Below are positions 7,381 to 13,540 of a stretch of DNA of 13,540 bases, one piece after another. The position numbers and the translations under genes were made by a program. Origin of the DNA: Planctomycetaceae bacterium (GTDB lineage: Bacteria; Planctomycetota; Planctomycetia; Pirellulales; UBA1268). Every line of letters starts with the position of its first letter. Within the stretch, counting starts at the first letter, position 1. The notes under the pieces are model-generated. The model worked only from the letters and a program-made list of their open reading frames with translations. It had not been told where the DNA came from and did no database searches. Location of the stretch: NCBI GenBank assembly GCA_902629495.1, contig CACORA010000042.1, forward strand, positions 1-13,540. The letters run 5' to 3'.

Positions 7381-8525
7381 GAATAGGTAGCAAGTCGATC
7401 GCGTGCCCACTCTTCCTTGATTCCCTTCTTAATCCACTGCCCTAAAGCCCATGCTGCTGCCTCACGAATCACTGCTTCGGCATCTTTCAGGGCATGTTCA
7501 AGTGCTGAAGCAGCATCTGGGTCCGGATTGTTTCCCAGAGCGATTGCTGCTGAACGCGCTAGCCCTTTTCTTTTCGCACGAAGGATCGCTGAACCCTGAA
7601 AACGTTTTTTGAATTTCTTGTCATCAAGCATCAGGATATCGGCAAGAGAAAGTGTCCGCTCACCATTTCGCGGTTGAAAGGCCTCTTCGCGAGTAGCTGG
7701 TGCATGACGGTTCCACGGGCAGACTTCTTGACAAATATCACATCCAAATACCCAGTGCCCCATTCCCGGTCGTAGTTCTTCTGGAACTGTGCTGTGATCC
7801 TCAATGGTCAACGTACTGATGCACTTGCGAGCATCCAATACTCGTGGAGCAGGCAACGCTCCTGTAGGACAAGCATCAAGACACGCCGTACACGTACCAC
7901 AATGATCGACTTCCAATGATGAATCTGCCGGCAAATCCAAATCCGTAAGAAGTCCTGTGAGAAAGAAATAGCTTCCCACTTCAGGGTGAATCAGCATTGT
8001 ATTCTTGCCAAACCAACCAAGACCCGCTAACCAAGCAAACTCACGTTCGGCCAACGGTGCAGAATCAACGACTCCCCTCGCATGACTCTCAGGAACCTGT
8101 TGTGTGAGCCAGGACGCAAGTTTGTTGACACGATCTCGAAGAAGATCGTGATAGTCATCACCCCACGCATACCGCGAAACTGCCCCCCTCCCCTGCATGG
8201 AATGATTTTCTGCTTTGGCAACACCGTCATTAACAGAATCATTTTCTTTACCGCCCTGCGAATAATCTGTCGCCAACATAACAACACTTCGGACACCGGG
8301 AAGGAGAAACTCCGGATGTGTGCGCAGTGACTCATGACGTCTGAGCCAAACTTCCATGACTCCGGCAAACCCTCTGTCAAGCCAATGACGAAAGACATCC
8401 TGTCGATGTGGTGACGTTGCTGGAGCAATACCGACACGATGAAAGCCTAAATGCTGTGCTTGTGCTCGAAGACCATCAAGGATTTTTTTGCCTTCTTCGG
8501 CAGAAATGGGTCGAGGTGTACTCAT
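7320..8525 (-). CDS. queG: Epoxyqueuosine reductase
   Basis: QueG reduces epoxyqueuosine in tRNA to queuosine, the last step of Q biosynthesis at the wobble position of Asp, Asn, His and Tyr tRNAs; it is a cobalamin-dependent iron-sulfur enzyme. The 401 residues contain GRGAVSRYAWGDDYHD (112-127), VDSAPLAEREFAW (153-165) with the expected catalytic Asp154, and GWFGKNT (170-176). A bis-[4Fe-4S] ferredoxin region has Cys209, 212, 215, 219 and Cys235, 262, 265, 269. A HEAT-like tail lies around 320-365. Residues about 90-112 form a polar insert before the RYAWGDDYHD block. The 3' end overlaps dus copy 1 tail to tail by 61 bases. The start has only a weak ribosome binding site. A possible -10 (TAGAAT on the minus strand, 8567-8562) lies about 37-42 bases upstream, without a good -35. 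Confidence 0.96.
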   Translation of the reverse strand: MSTPRPISAEEGKKILDGLRAQAQHLGFHRVGIAPATSPHRQDVFRHWLDRGFAGVMEVWLRRHESLRTHPEFLLPGVRSVVMLATDYSQGGKENDSVNDGVAKAENHSMQGRGAVSRYAWGDDYHDLLRDRVNKLASWLTQQVPESHARGVVDSAPLAEREFAWLAGLGWFGKNTMLIHPEVGSYFFLTGLLTDLDLPADSSLEVDHCGTCTACLDACPTGALPAPRVLDARKCISTLTIEDHSTVPEELRPGMGHWVFGCDICQEVCPWNRHAPATREEAFQPRNGERTLSLADILMLDDKKFKKRFQGSAILRAKRKGLARSAAIALGNNPDPDAASALEHALKDAEAVIREAAAWALGQWIKKGIKEEWARDRLATYSHSEVSSTESEGSLPGASDA

Positions 8526-8645
8526 TCCATGAAATACTCGGGGGTTTAGGAGGACCAGGGGATTCTATCGCAGTGAAAAGTAAGAAGTGATCTAGACCCA
8601 GATGCTGAAGACGCTATCGTCCCCATCCGCATGATTCATGAACAA

Positions 8646-8651
8646 GAGGGA
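8646..8651 (+). promoter_or_regulatory. Ribosome binding site that decides the lipoprotein start
   Basis: GAGGGA lies 7 bases before the ATG at 8659, ideal spacing. The in-frame ATG at 8638 has no such element and would put the purine-rich site inside the coding region. The downstream ATG is therefore preferred. Confidence 0.65.
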
Positions 8652-8658
8652 TTTTTTC

Positions 8659-9282
8659 ATGTCGATTGAGCACCGCCCAGTTTTATTTCTTGCCTCAGCG
8701 GCACTGGCAACAGTCGCCTTACTTTGCTTGGCAGGCTGCAAAACACAACCACAACCCGTTTATGGTGCAGCAACTGTTGCACCTGCAGCCCCTGGCATGG
8801 TTGGGCCACCAAATGCGTATGGCACTCCTCCTCAGCCCGTTTCATACCCTCCCCAGCCTGGTGCTCCAATGCCCGGACCTGCTACCTCGTGGCAAGGCGT
8901 TCCTCCCGCAACGACTGCACCACCAACGTGGTCACAAACTGGTCCGCCTGCATCACAGACTCCGGCTCCCGCACCAACAACACAGCCACCACAAACGTTT
9001 GGCGCTCCAGCACAACCACAGGCTGTCCAGCCCCAACAAACACCTGTTCCATCGCCGCAGGCAGCTCCAATACAGCCACAGCAGGGATACACGACGCCGC
9101 AACCCTACGGCACCCCCCCACCACAAGCCACACCACCACAATACAACACTCAAATGCAGCCCCCGCCCCAAACACAAACAGCTCCACAGCCTCAAACCGT
9201 AAATGGCAACTGGTGGCCTTTTACAAACCCCAATGCAGTACCTCCGGCACGAGCAACCCCAACCGGAATCTCTCGTTACTGA
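8659..9282 (+). CDS. Pro/Gln-rich lipoprotein, function unknown
   Basis: The protein has 207 residues from ATG 8659. A short polar N-terminus and a hydrophobic stretch (about 8-24) lead to the lipobox LAGC (24-27), so Cys27 should be lipidated and the mature protein anchored to a membrane. The residue after it is Lys, not Asp, which by the E. coli rule favours the outer membrane. Residues 30-180 are low complexity, dominated by Pro, Gln, Ala and Thr (PQP, PPQ, TPP repeats), and should be disordered. The last ~25 residues change character (NWWPF at 184-188, ending GISRY) and may be a short conserved binding tail. All three plus-strand frames stay open over much of the gene because of its biased CCA/CAA/ACA codons; only this frame has a signal peptide and lipobox. 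I know no function. It lies 152 bases upstream of the SecA-like gene on the same strand. Confidence 0.85.
   Translation: MSIEHRPVLFLASAALATVALLCLAGCKTQPQPVYGAATVAPAAPGMVGPPNAYGTPPQPVSYPPQPGAPMPGPATSWQGVPPATTAPPTWSQTGPPASQTPAPAPTTQPPQTFGAPAQPQAVQPQQTPVPSPQAAPIQPQQGYTTPQPYGTPPPQATPPQYNTQMQPPPQTQTAPQPQTVNGNWWPFTNPNAVPPARATPTGISRY
8745..9210 (+). repeat. Low-complexity Pro/Gln/Thr-coding tract
   Basis: This stretch is built of recurring CCA, CAA, ACA, GCA and CCT codons without an exact tandem unit. It encodes the disordered part of the lipoprotein and explains why long open frames appear in several other frames of both strands. Confidence 0.7.
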
Positions 9283-9434
9283 GCACTCTTGGTTGATATA
9301 AAATCCTGCTGATTCGCATCAAAGTAATTGCCAACACTTTCTTCCGGATATCATGTGATTCCTGACTGACGCCAGCATGTACGCGTCATGGTAGGATTAA
9401 GAGGATCAGTTTTGTTCCGTGGAGTGATTATCCG
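9283..9434 (+). promoter_or_regulatory. Gap before the SecA-like gene: possible promoter or hairpin region
   Basis: The gap contains TATAAA at 9297-9302, without a convincing -35, and an inverted repeat TGACGC (9367-9372) / GCGTCA (9383-9388) with a 10-base loop. The ribosome binding site GGAG (9421-9424) lies 10 bases before the ATG at 9435. No T-run follows the hairpin, so it does not look like a terminator of the lipoprotein gene. Confidence 0.25.
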
Positions 9435-11369
9435 ATGTTTCATTGGTTGGGAGGCATAAAACCGGGTTCACGGCCAGCAATCAATGCAACAACCTGGAAA
9501 GTTGTTGATCGGATCGACTCATTGGCATCGAAAATGGAATCTTTGGATGACGTGGCCCTCAAACGTTTGGGGCGATCCTTATCCTACAGGGCAAAAGCCG
9601 GAGAACCTGTTGATTCACTCATCATCGATGCGTTTGCAGCAACGCGAGAAGCTGGGCGTCGAAAACTTGGTATGCGACACTACGATGTTCAACTTCTTGC
9701 TGGAGTTGCTCTTGTTCATGGTGCGATTGTTGAAATGCAAACGGGGGAAGGAAAAACCCTCGTCGCCACGTTACCCCTTGTCTTGTATGCACTCGCCGGA
9801 AAAGGTGCACACCTTGCAACCGTTAATGACTACCTCGCTCGTCGTGATGCTGAATGGATGAAACCGATCTACCATGCTCTCGGACTCAAGGTTGGGATTG
9901 TTGAGTCAGAAATGGATTTTGACACGAGAAGAAAGTCTTATGCGTGTGATGTCACGTATGGGACTGCTAAGGAATTCGGTTTCGACTTTCTCAAAGACCG
10001 ACTCATGAATCGAGAGATCGTCGAAGGACGAGGGGATCTCGGTGCCATGCTCACTGGTCGTGATGGTGCACGTGGCCCGAAACTGATGCAACGACCATAC
10101 TGGTTTGCTCTTGTTGATGAGGCGGACAATGTGCTGATTGATGAAGCACGAACACCTCTGATCATCGCGTCACCACCGGGAGAGGCTCAAGCCACGGAAC
10201 AGGCGTTGTTTCGTTTTGCCGCCTCAGCTGCAGAGCGACTTACAGTCGATGAAGACTTTGAATCAGACGTTCAAAAAAAGACGTGTGAACTCCTTGGCCA
10301 TGGCCGAAGCCTTGTACGCGCTTTTGACCGTCCACCTGAACTCGATGCTACGAGCCTTCTCGATATTTACGACGCAGTTGAAAGAGCCCTCAAAGCAAAA
10401 GTATATTTTGATTGTGATCGCCAATATGTTGTTCGTGACGACAAAATAGTCATCATCGATGAGTTCACTGGCCGTGCAGCCGAAGGCCGCACATGGCGAG
10501 ATGGGCTCCACCAGGCAGTTGAAGCAAAAGAGGACGTGGAAATAACAGTACCATCCGGGCATGCTGCACGTATCACGATTCAAGATCTATTTGCTCGTTG
10601 GCCACATCTGGCAGGCATGACTGGAACAATTGCCACAAGTGCTGGTGAAATATCTCGCACCTATGATGTTGCAGTCTCTATGGTGCCAACCAATCGACCA
10701 GCCATACGCCAAAGACTCTCGCCAGTCGTATGTGAAACATACAAAGAAAAATTTGAGAAAATTGTAGAGGAAATTTCAGAACTCCATGCACTTGGCCGAC
10801 CAGTCCTCATCGGGACTCGATCTATTGATAAGTCAGAAGATCTATCCGCTCTCCTGACTGCAGCAGGCCTTCAGCACACTGTCTTGAACGCTCGGCAGAT
10901 TGCCCAAGAAGCTGACATTGTGGCTCAAGCTGGTCAACGAGGACAAATCACTGTATCGACAAACATGGCTGGACGGGGTACGGATATAAAACTTGGTGAA
11001 GGAGTAGACGATCTCGGTGGCTTACATGTTATCTGCACAGAGCTTCACGACTCAGCACGAATTGATCGGCAACTCGTCGGCAGATGTGGCCGACAAGGTG
11101 ATCCCGGAACATGGCGTCAGTATGTGGGACTCGATGATGAAATACTCATCGGTGGCTATGGTCCAAAACGTGCCAAGAGAATTGCTGCGCGACTTCGAAG
11201 ACGGCTGAATCATAACCCTGAGCGACTTCTCTCCGTCTTCAAGAGAGCACAACAACGAGTCGAGGCTCGACACCGCCGACAGCGTCGAGTGTTGGAATAT
11301 ATTGAGCGTCAACGAGCAGAGGCCCATATTCAAATGAGCCAAGACCCCTATCTCGATGCAGCAAGCTGA
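9435..11369 (+). CDS. SecA-like translocase ATPase (SecA2-type paralogue), lacking the C-terminal domains
   Basis: SecA is the ATPase that pushes unfolded proteins through SecYEG. This protein has 644 residues against roughly 800-900 for housekeeping SecA. The motor core is complete: RRKLGMRHYDVQLLAG (75-90), Walker A QTGEGKT (102-108), TVNDYLARRDAEWM (129-142), Walker B VDEAD (227-231), IDEARTPLI (235-243), a preprotein-crosslinking region of about 240-340, IDEFTGR (341-347), AGMTGT (393-398), TNMAGRGTDIKLG (509-521), and the arginine-finger block QLVGRCGRQGDPG (546-558). Residues ~195-221 are an insert just before Walker B. After the second motor domain (~570) only 74 residues remain, including a basic helical stretch FKRAQQRVEARHRRQRRVLEY that corresponds to the start of the scaffold helix. 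The wing domain, two-helix finger and zinc tail are absent. The TGA is a normal stop and the end does not look like a frameshift. It is probably an accessory SecA2-like ATPase. The TolC-like gene follows 44 bases later. Confidence 0.9.
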   Translation: MFHWLGGIKPGSRPAINATTWKVVDRIDSLASKMESLDDVALKRLGRSLSYRAKAGEPVDSLIIDAFAATREAGRRKLGMRHYDVQLLAGVALVHGAIVEMQTGEGKTLVATLPLVLYALAGKGAHLATVNDYLARRDAEWMKPIYHALGLKVGIVESEMDFDTRRKSYACDVTYGTAKEFGFDFLKDRLMNREIVEGRGDLGAMLTGRDGARGPKLMQRPYWFALVDEADNVLIDEARTPLIIASPPGEAQATEQALFRFAASAAERLTVDEDFESDVQKKTCELLGHGRSLVRAFDRPPELDATSLLDIYDAVERALKAKVYFDCDRQYVVRDDKIVIIDEFTGRAAEGRTWRDGLHQAVEAKEDVEITVPSGHAARITIQDLFARWPHLAGMTGTIATSAGEISRTYDVAVSMVPTNRPAIRQRLSPVVCETYKEKFEKIVEEISELHALGRPVLIGTRSIDKSEDLSALLTAAGLQHTVLNARQIAQEADIVAQAGQRGQITVSTNMAGRGTDIKLGEGVDDLGGLHVICTELHDSARIDRQLVGRCGRQGDPGTWRQYVGLDDEILIGGYGPKRAKRIAARLRRRLNHNPERLLSVFKRAQQRVEARHRRQRRVLEYIERQRAEAHIQMSQDPYLDAAS

Positions 11370-11413
11370 GCACGTGCCCCATCCTTACACTGAACGGTAC
11401 TTTTCTGCGTGAG

Positions 11414-12493
11414 ATGATATCGATGTTGACTGCGTCCTTGTGTTGTGTGAGCCTCTCCGTTATGGGACACGCATATCGGCCAATTCTAACGCTGTTAATT
11501 TTCTGCACGTGTGCTCTTCGCCTGCCTGCGGAAGAGCCAAGTTCACCAATTCAACCTCCCGAAAAAACTGCTGCAGACGGAACCATCTCAGTCGTTGTTC
11601 CTGGAGAGCCATCGACATCGATAGAAAAAGCTGATGAACCACAAGTAGCGACGACGCCGAGCACCCCACCTCAGGCGCTTCCTGTTGGTGAAGCTGCCGT
11701 ACTCCTTTCCACAGCGCTGGAGCCAATGGATCCAAAACATGCCGGCACTGAAGGACTCTACAGTCGACCGCTCCCTCTATTGGAAGCTTTGGAGCGATCT
11801 GGGGATCGGGGTCGACGTCTCTGGATTACCCAAGCCTATTGGAAAGTTTCATCTGCTTTTGCATCCGTGCGTTTTTGCACGGAAGCCGTTCAGCGATTGG
11901 AACTTATTGCCCCAGGAGGAGATCCTCATGATCGTGCCGTACTCGATGTTGCTGTCGCGGAAGCAAAGGCTGATCTTGCTGAAGCTCGAGCACAACTTGT
12001 TGCGACTCAACAGGAACTTGTAGATTTGATTCGGCTGCCTGTTTCTGAATCTGCACCATGGCCGGTCGATCGACCTCTCGCTACCCCCTATCAAACGCAC
12101 TTTGCCGTTATTTTTTCGAACCGTCCTGCAACCGGCCGAATCCGTGCAATCGACCGTATGCTCCCGAGCAAACATGAAGCTATTGAAGTACGAGCTGCAG
12201 CAGTCATTGCAGCTCGTACGGCTCTGGATATGGCGGAAACTGATCATGCCAAAGGAAATCGCCCTATTGAATCTGTAGCCTCAGCTCAAGCAGCTCTTGC
12301 TGCACAACAACGAGAGTTTCTTACCGCGACATTGGCTTACAACATGGATATTGCTGAATATGCCATGGCTGTCGCCGATCCAACAATCCCTGATGATCGT
12401 TTTGTTTCAATGCTTATCAGCACTCCGATTCAATGGCGATCAGCTATCACACCAGCCAGTGGTTCAACGCCTGTTAAGACACCAACCCCATAA
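11414..12493 (+). CDS. Secreted coiled-coil protein resembling half of a TolC-type efflux protein
   Basis: The 359-residue protein carries an N-terminal signal: a hydrophobic run ILTLLIFCTCAL (24-35) ends near LPAEEP, a likely signal-peptidase site. A Pro/Thr/Glu-rich linker (about 40-95) leads to a helical body. Helices at 136-165 (AYWKVSSAFASVRF) and 173-207 (long Ala/Leu/Glu/Gln heptad-like stretch) are followed by a loop PVDRPLATPYQTHF (217-230), then helices at 252-280 and 284-321, ending YNMDIAEYAMAV (309-320). That ending, and the paired long helices, recall outer-membrane efflux (TolC/OEP) proteins, but a full TolC is longer and has two such repeats plus beta strands that I cannot place here. 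The start is uncertain: ATG 11414, ATG 11423 (GTGAG 9 bases upstream) or ATG 11462 (tightest signal peptide). It lies 44 bases after the SecA-like gene, probably in one operon. The family assignment is tentative. Confidence 0.75.
   Translation: MISMLTASLCCVSLSVMGHAYRPILTLLIFCTCALRLPAEEPSSPIQPPEKTAADGTISVVVPGEPSTSIEKADEPQVATTPSTPPQALPVGEAAVLLSTALEPMDPKHAGTEGLYSRPLPLLEALERSGDRGRRLWITQAYWKVSSAFASVRFCTEAVQRLELIAPGGDPHDRAVLDVAVAEAKADLAEARAQLVATQQELVDLIRLPVSESAPWPVDRPLATPYQTHFAVIFSNRPATGRIRAIDRMLPSKHEAIEVRAAAVIAARTALDMAETDHAKGNRPIESVASAQAALAAQQREFLTATLAYNMDIAEYAMAVADPTIPDDRFVSMLISTPIQWRSAITPASGSTPVKTPTP
12188..12219 (+). repeat. Perfect 12-bp inverted repeat inside the TolC-like gene
   Basis: GTACGAGCTGCA (12188-12199) and TGCAGCTCGTAC (12208-12219) are exact reverse complements around an 8-base loop, and one further G-T pair could close the loop end. 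The stretch encodes VRAAAVIAART in the reading frame. No T-run follows. Confidence 0.85.
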
Positions 12494-12526
12494 ATCATGC
12501 GTTTTTGAACTCTTGTTTCCATTGCC

Positions 12527-13540
12527 ATGATTGCACCAGCCTCTTCCGAGTGTCGCCCATCCCCACTGAATATTGGGCCCGTCGTTGTTGATCCACCTGT
12601 CCTTCAGGCACCAATGGCGGGATACACAAATTATGCGTATCGACAGGTCGTTCGTGAATTTGGAGGAGCGGGCCTCTTGGCGACGGAGATGATTGCCGCA
12701 CGAAGTGCGATGTGGCTGGAAACGAACCGCGGTGAACACCCGGATCGATTGTGGGGCGTTCGAGAAGAACCACGTCCTTTGGCAGTTCAGATGTGGGACA
12801 ATGATCCGGACAATCTCGCTCGCGTTGGCCGACGACTCGCCAAGGAATTTTCCGTAAGTGTTGTCGATCTCAATTTTGGCTGCCCGGTTCGTCAGGTCAC
12901 AACAAAGGCCCATAGCGGCTCGTGGTTACTTCGAGATCCTGAACGAGTCGGAACTATCGTTCAACGTGTAGTTGAAGCCTGTGACGGTACACCTGTTACA
13001 GCGAAGATTCGTCTGGGATGTGCCGACACGTGCCAGACTGCAGTTGAGGTAGCCCAACGCGTTGAAGAAGCTGGCGCAGCGTGTCTCACAGTACACGGTC
13101 GCGTTGCCTCGCAGTTTTTCAAGGGAAGAGCCGATTGGGATGCCATTGCAGCAGTCAAACAGAGCGTCTCACGACTACCAGTTGTAGGAAATGGGGATAT
13201 TGATTCGGCAGAAACGGCAGTCCATCGTCTTCGCGAAACGGGTGTTGATGGAGTAATGATCGCTCGGGAGGCACTCGCGAAACCATGGATTTTTGCTCAG
13301 TGCGCCGCATTGATTCGCGGTGAAACACCACGACCTGATCCCAGTTTGAACGAACAACGAGAACTCGTGCTCCATCACTATGACCTTGTCTGCCGGCGAT
13401 TTGGAGTAGAACGTGGCACCTTGCTCATGCGTAAATTTGCTTGCTCGTATGCTCAGGGTATCCCTGGAGCAAGAGATTTTCGTGGAAGAATATCTCGAGT
13501 GACGACCCAGCCAGAATTCCTTGAGACTGTCTCGTCATCC
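12527..13540 (+). CDS. tRNA-dihydrouridine synthase, DusB-like (copy 2), cut by the right edge
   Basis: From the ATG at 12527 the frame is open for 338 codons to the last base, so the stop lies outside. It reduces tRNA uridines with FMN, as copy 1 does, but is clearly a different paralogue. Family landmarks are the first strand LQAPMAGYTN (26-35), FGCP (117-120) with catalytic Cys119, Lys160 (TAKIRLG), TVHGR (188-192) with His190, GNGDI (221-225) for the FMN phosphate, VMIAREALAKPW (243-254) and LMRKFACSY (300-308). This copy keeps the common APMAGYT first strand, unlike copy 1. The loop after the catalytic Cys is VRQVTTKAHSGSWLL. About 20 residues precede the homologous region and no clear ribosome binding site is seen, so the start may be wrong. 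The family length suggests that few residues are missing. It follows the TolC-like gene by 33 bases. Confidence 0.92.
   Translation, partial: MIAPASSECRPSPLNIGPVVVDPPVLQAPMAGYTNYAYRQVVREFGGAGLLATEMIAARSAMWLETNRGEHPDRLWGVREEPRPLAVQMWDNDPDNLARVGRRLAKEFSVSVVDLNFGCPVRQVTTKAHSGSWLLRDPERVGTIVQRVVEACDGTPVTAKIRLGCADTCQTAVEVAQRVEEAGAACLTVHGRVASQFFKGRADWDAIAAVKQSVSRLPVVGNGDIDSAETAVHRLRETGVDGVMIAREALAKPWIFAQCAALIRGETPRPDPSLNEQRELVLHHYDLVCRRFGVERGTLLMRKFACSYAQGIPGARDFRGRISRVTTQPEFLETVSSS

Noticed and set aside
8408..8590. Small plus-strand open frame antisense to the queG start
   Set aside because: It is a shadow of queG, with no ribosome binding site or recognisable product.
8666..9296. Long open frames in the other two plus frames and on the minus strand over the lipoprotein gene
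   Set aside because: They arise from the biased CCA/CAA/ACA codons, which yield few stops when shifted. They lack a signal peptide, ribosome binding site and domain, while the chosen frame has a clear lipobox.
12494..12526. Gap after the TolC-like gene with GTTTTTG as a terminator
   Set aside because: The only possible stem (AACGC/GCGTT) has a loop of about 30 bases and the T-run is short. The next gene starts within 33 bases.

Overview
The window looks like chromosomal DNA of a Gram-negative-type bacterium, most likely a planctomycete (Planctomycetota). This is inferred from the family style of several genes: a short SecA-like ATPase, a half-size TolC-like secreted protein, two Dus enzymes and a QueG with an internal insert. 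It is not proven from the sequence alone. Nothing indicates a phage, transposon, CRISPR array or plasmid, and all the large genes look intact.

Layout. Positions 1-301 hold an open frame for a very basic protein tail, probably entering from outside the window. A GT39-family membrane glycosyltransferase follows (366-1904). A 595-base gene-poor stretch contains a minus-strand tRNA-Cys (GCA) and the likely promoter of the next operon. The sugar-phosphate block comes next: gnd (6-phosphogluconate dehydrogenase) overlaps an SDR oxidoreductase by 4 bases (ATGA), and zwf (glucose-6-phosphate dehydrogenase) follows 122 bases later. zwf overlaps a tRNA-dihydrouridine synthase gene (dus copy 1) by about 31 bases. 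That gene meets queG (epoxyqueuosine reductase, minus strand) tail to tail with a 61-base overlap.

Divergent from queG is a plus-strand series: a Pro/Gln-rich lipoprotein, a 644-residue SecA-like ATPase that ends before the usual C-terminal domains, a secreted coiled-coil TolC-like protein, and a second, different Dus running off the right edge.

Functional picture. gnd and zwf supply NADPH and pentose phosphates through the oxidative pentose-phosphate pathway. The gene for the middle step (6-phosphogluconolactonase) is not in the window, and a sugar-acid-type SDR sits between the two instead. dus and queG modify tRNAs. The lipoprotein, SecA-like and TolC-like genes could form an accessory envelope or export module. 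This is the least understood and most interesting part of the window, but the functional link rests only on gene order and domain content.
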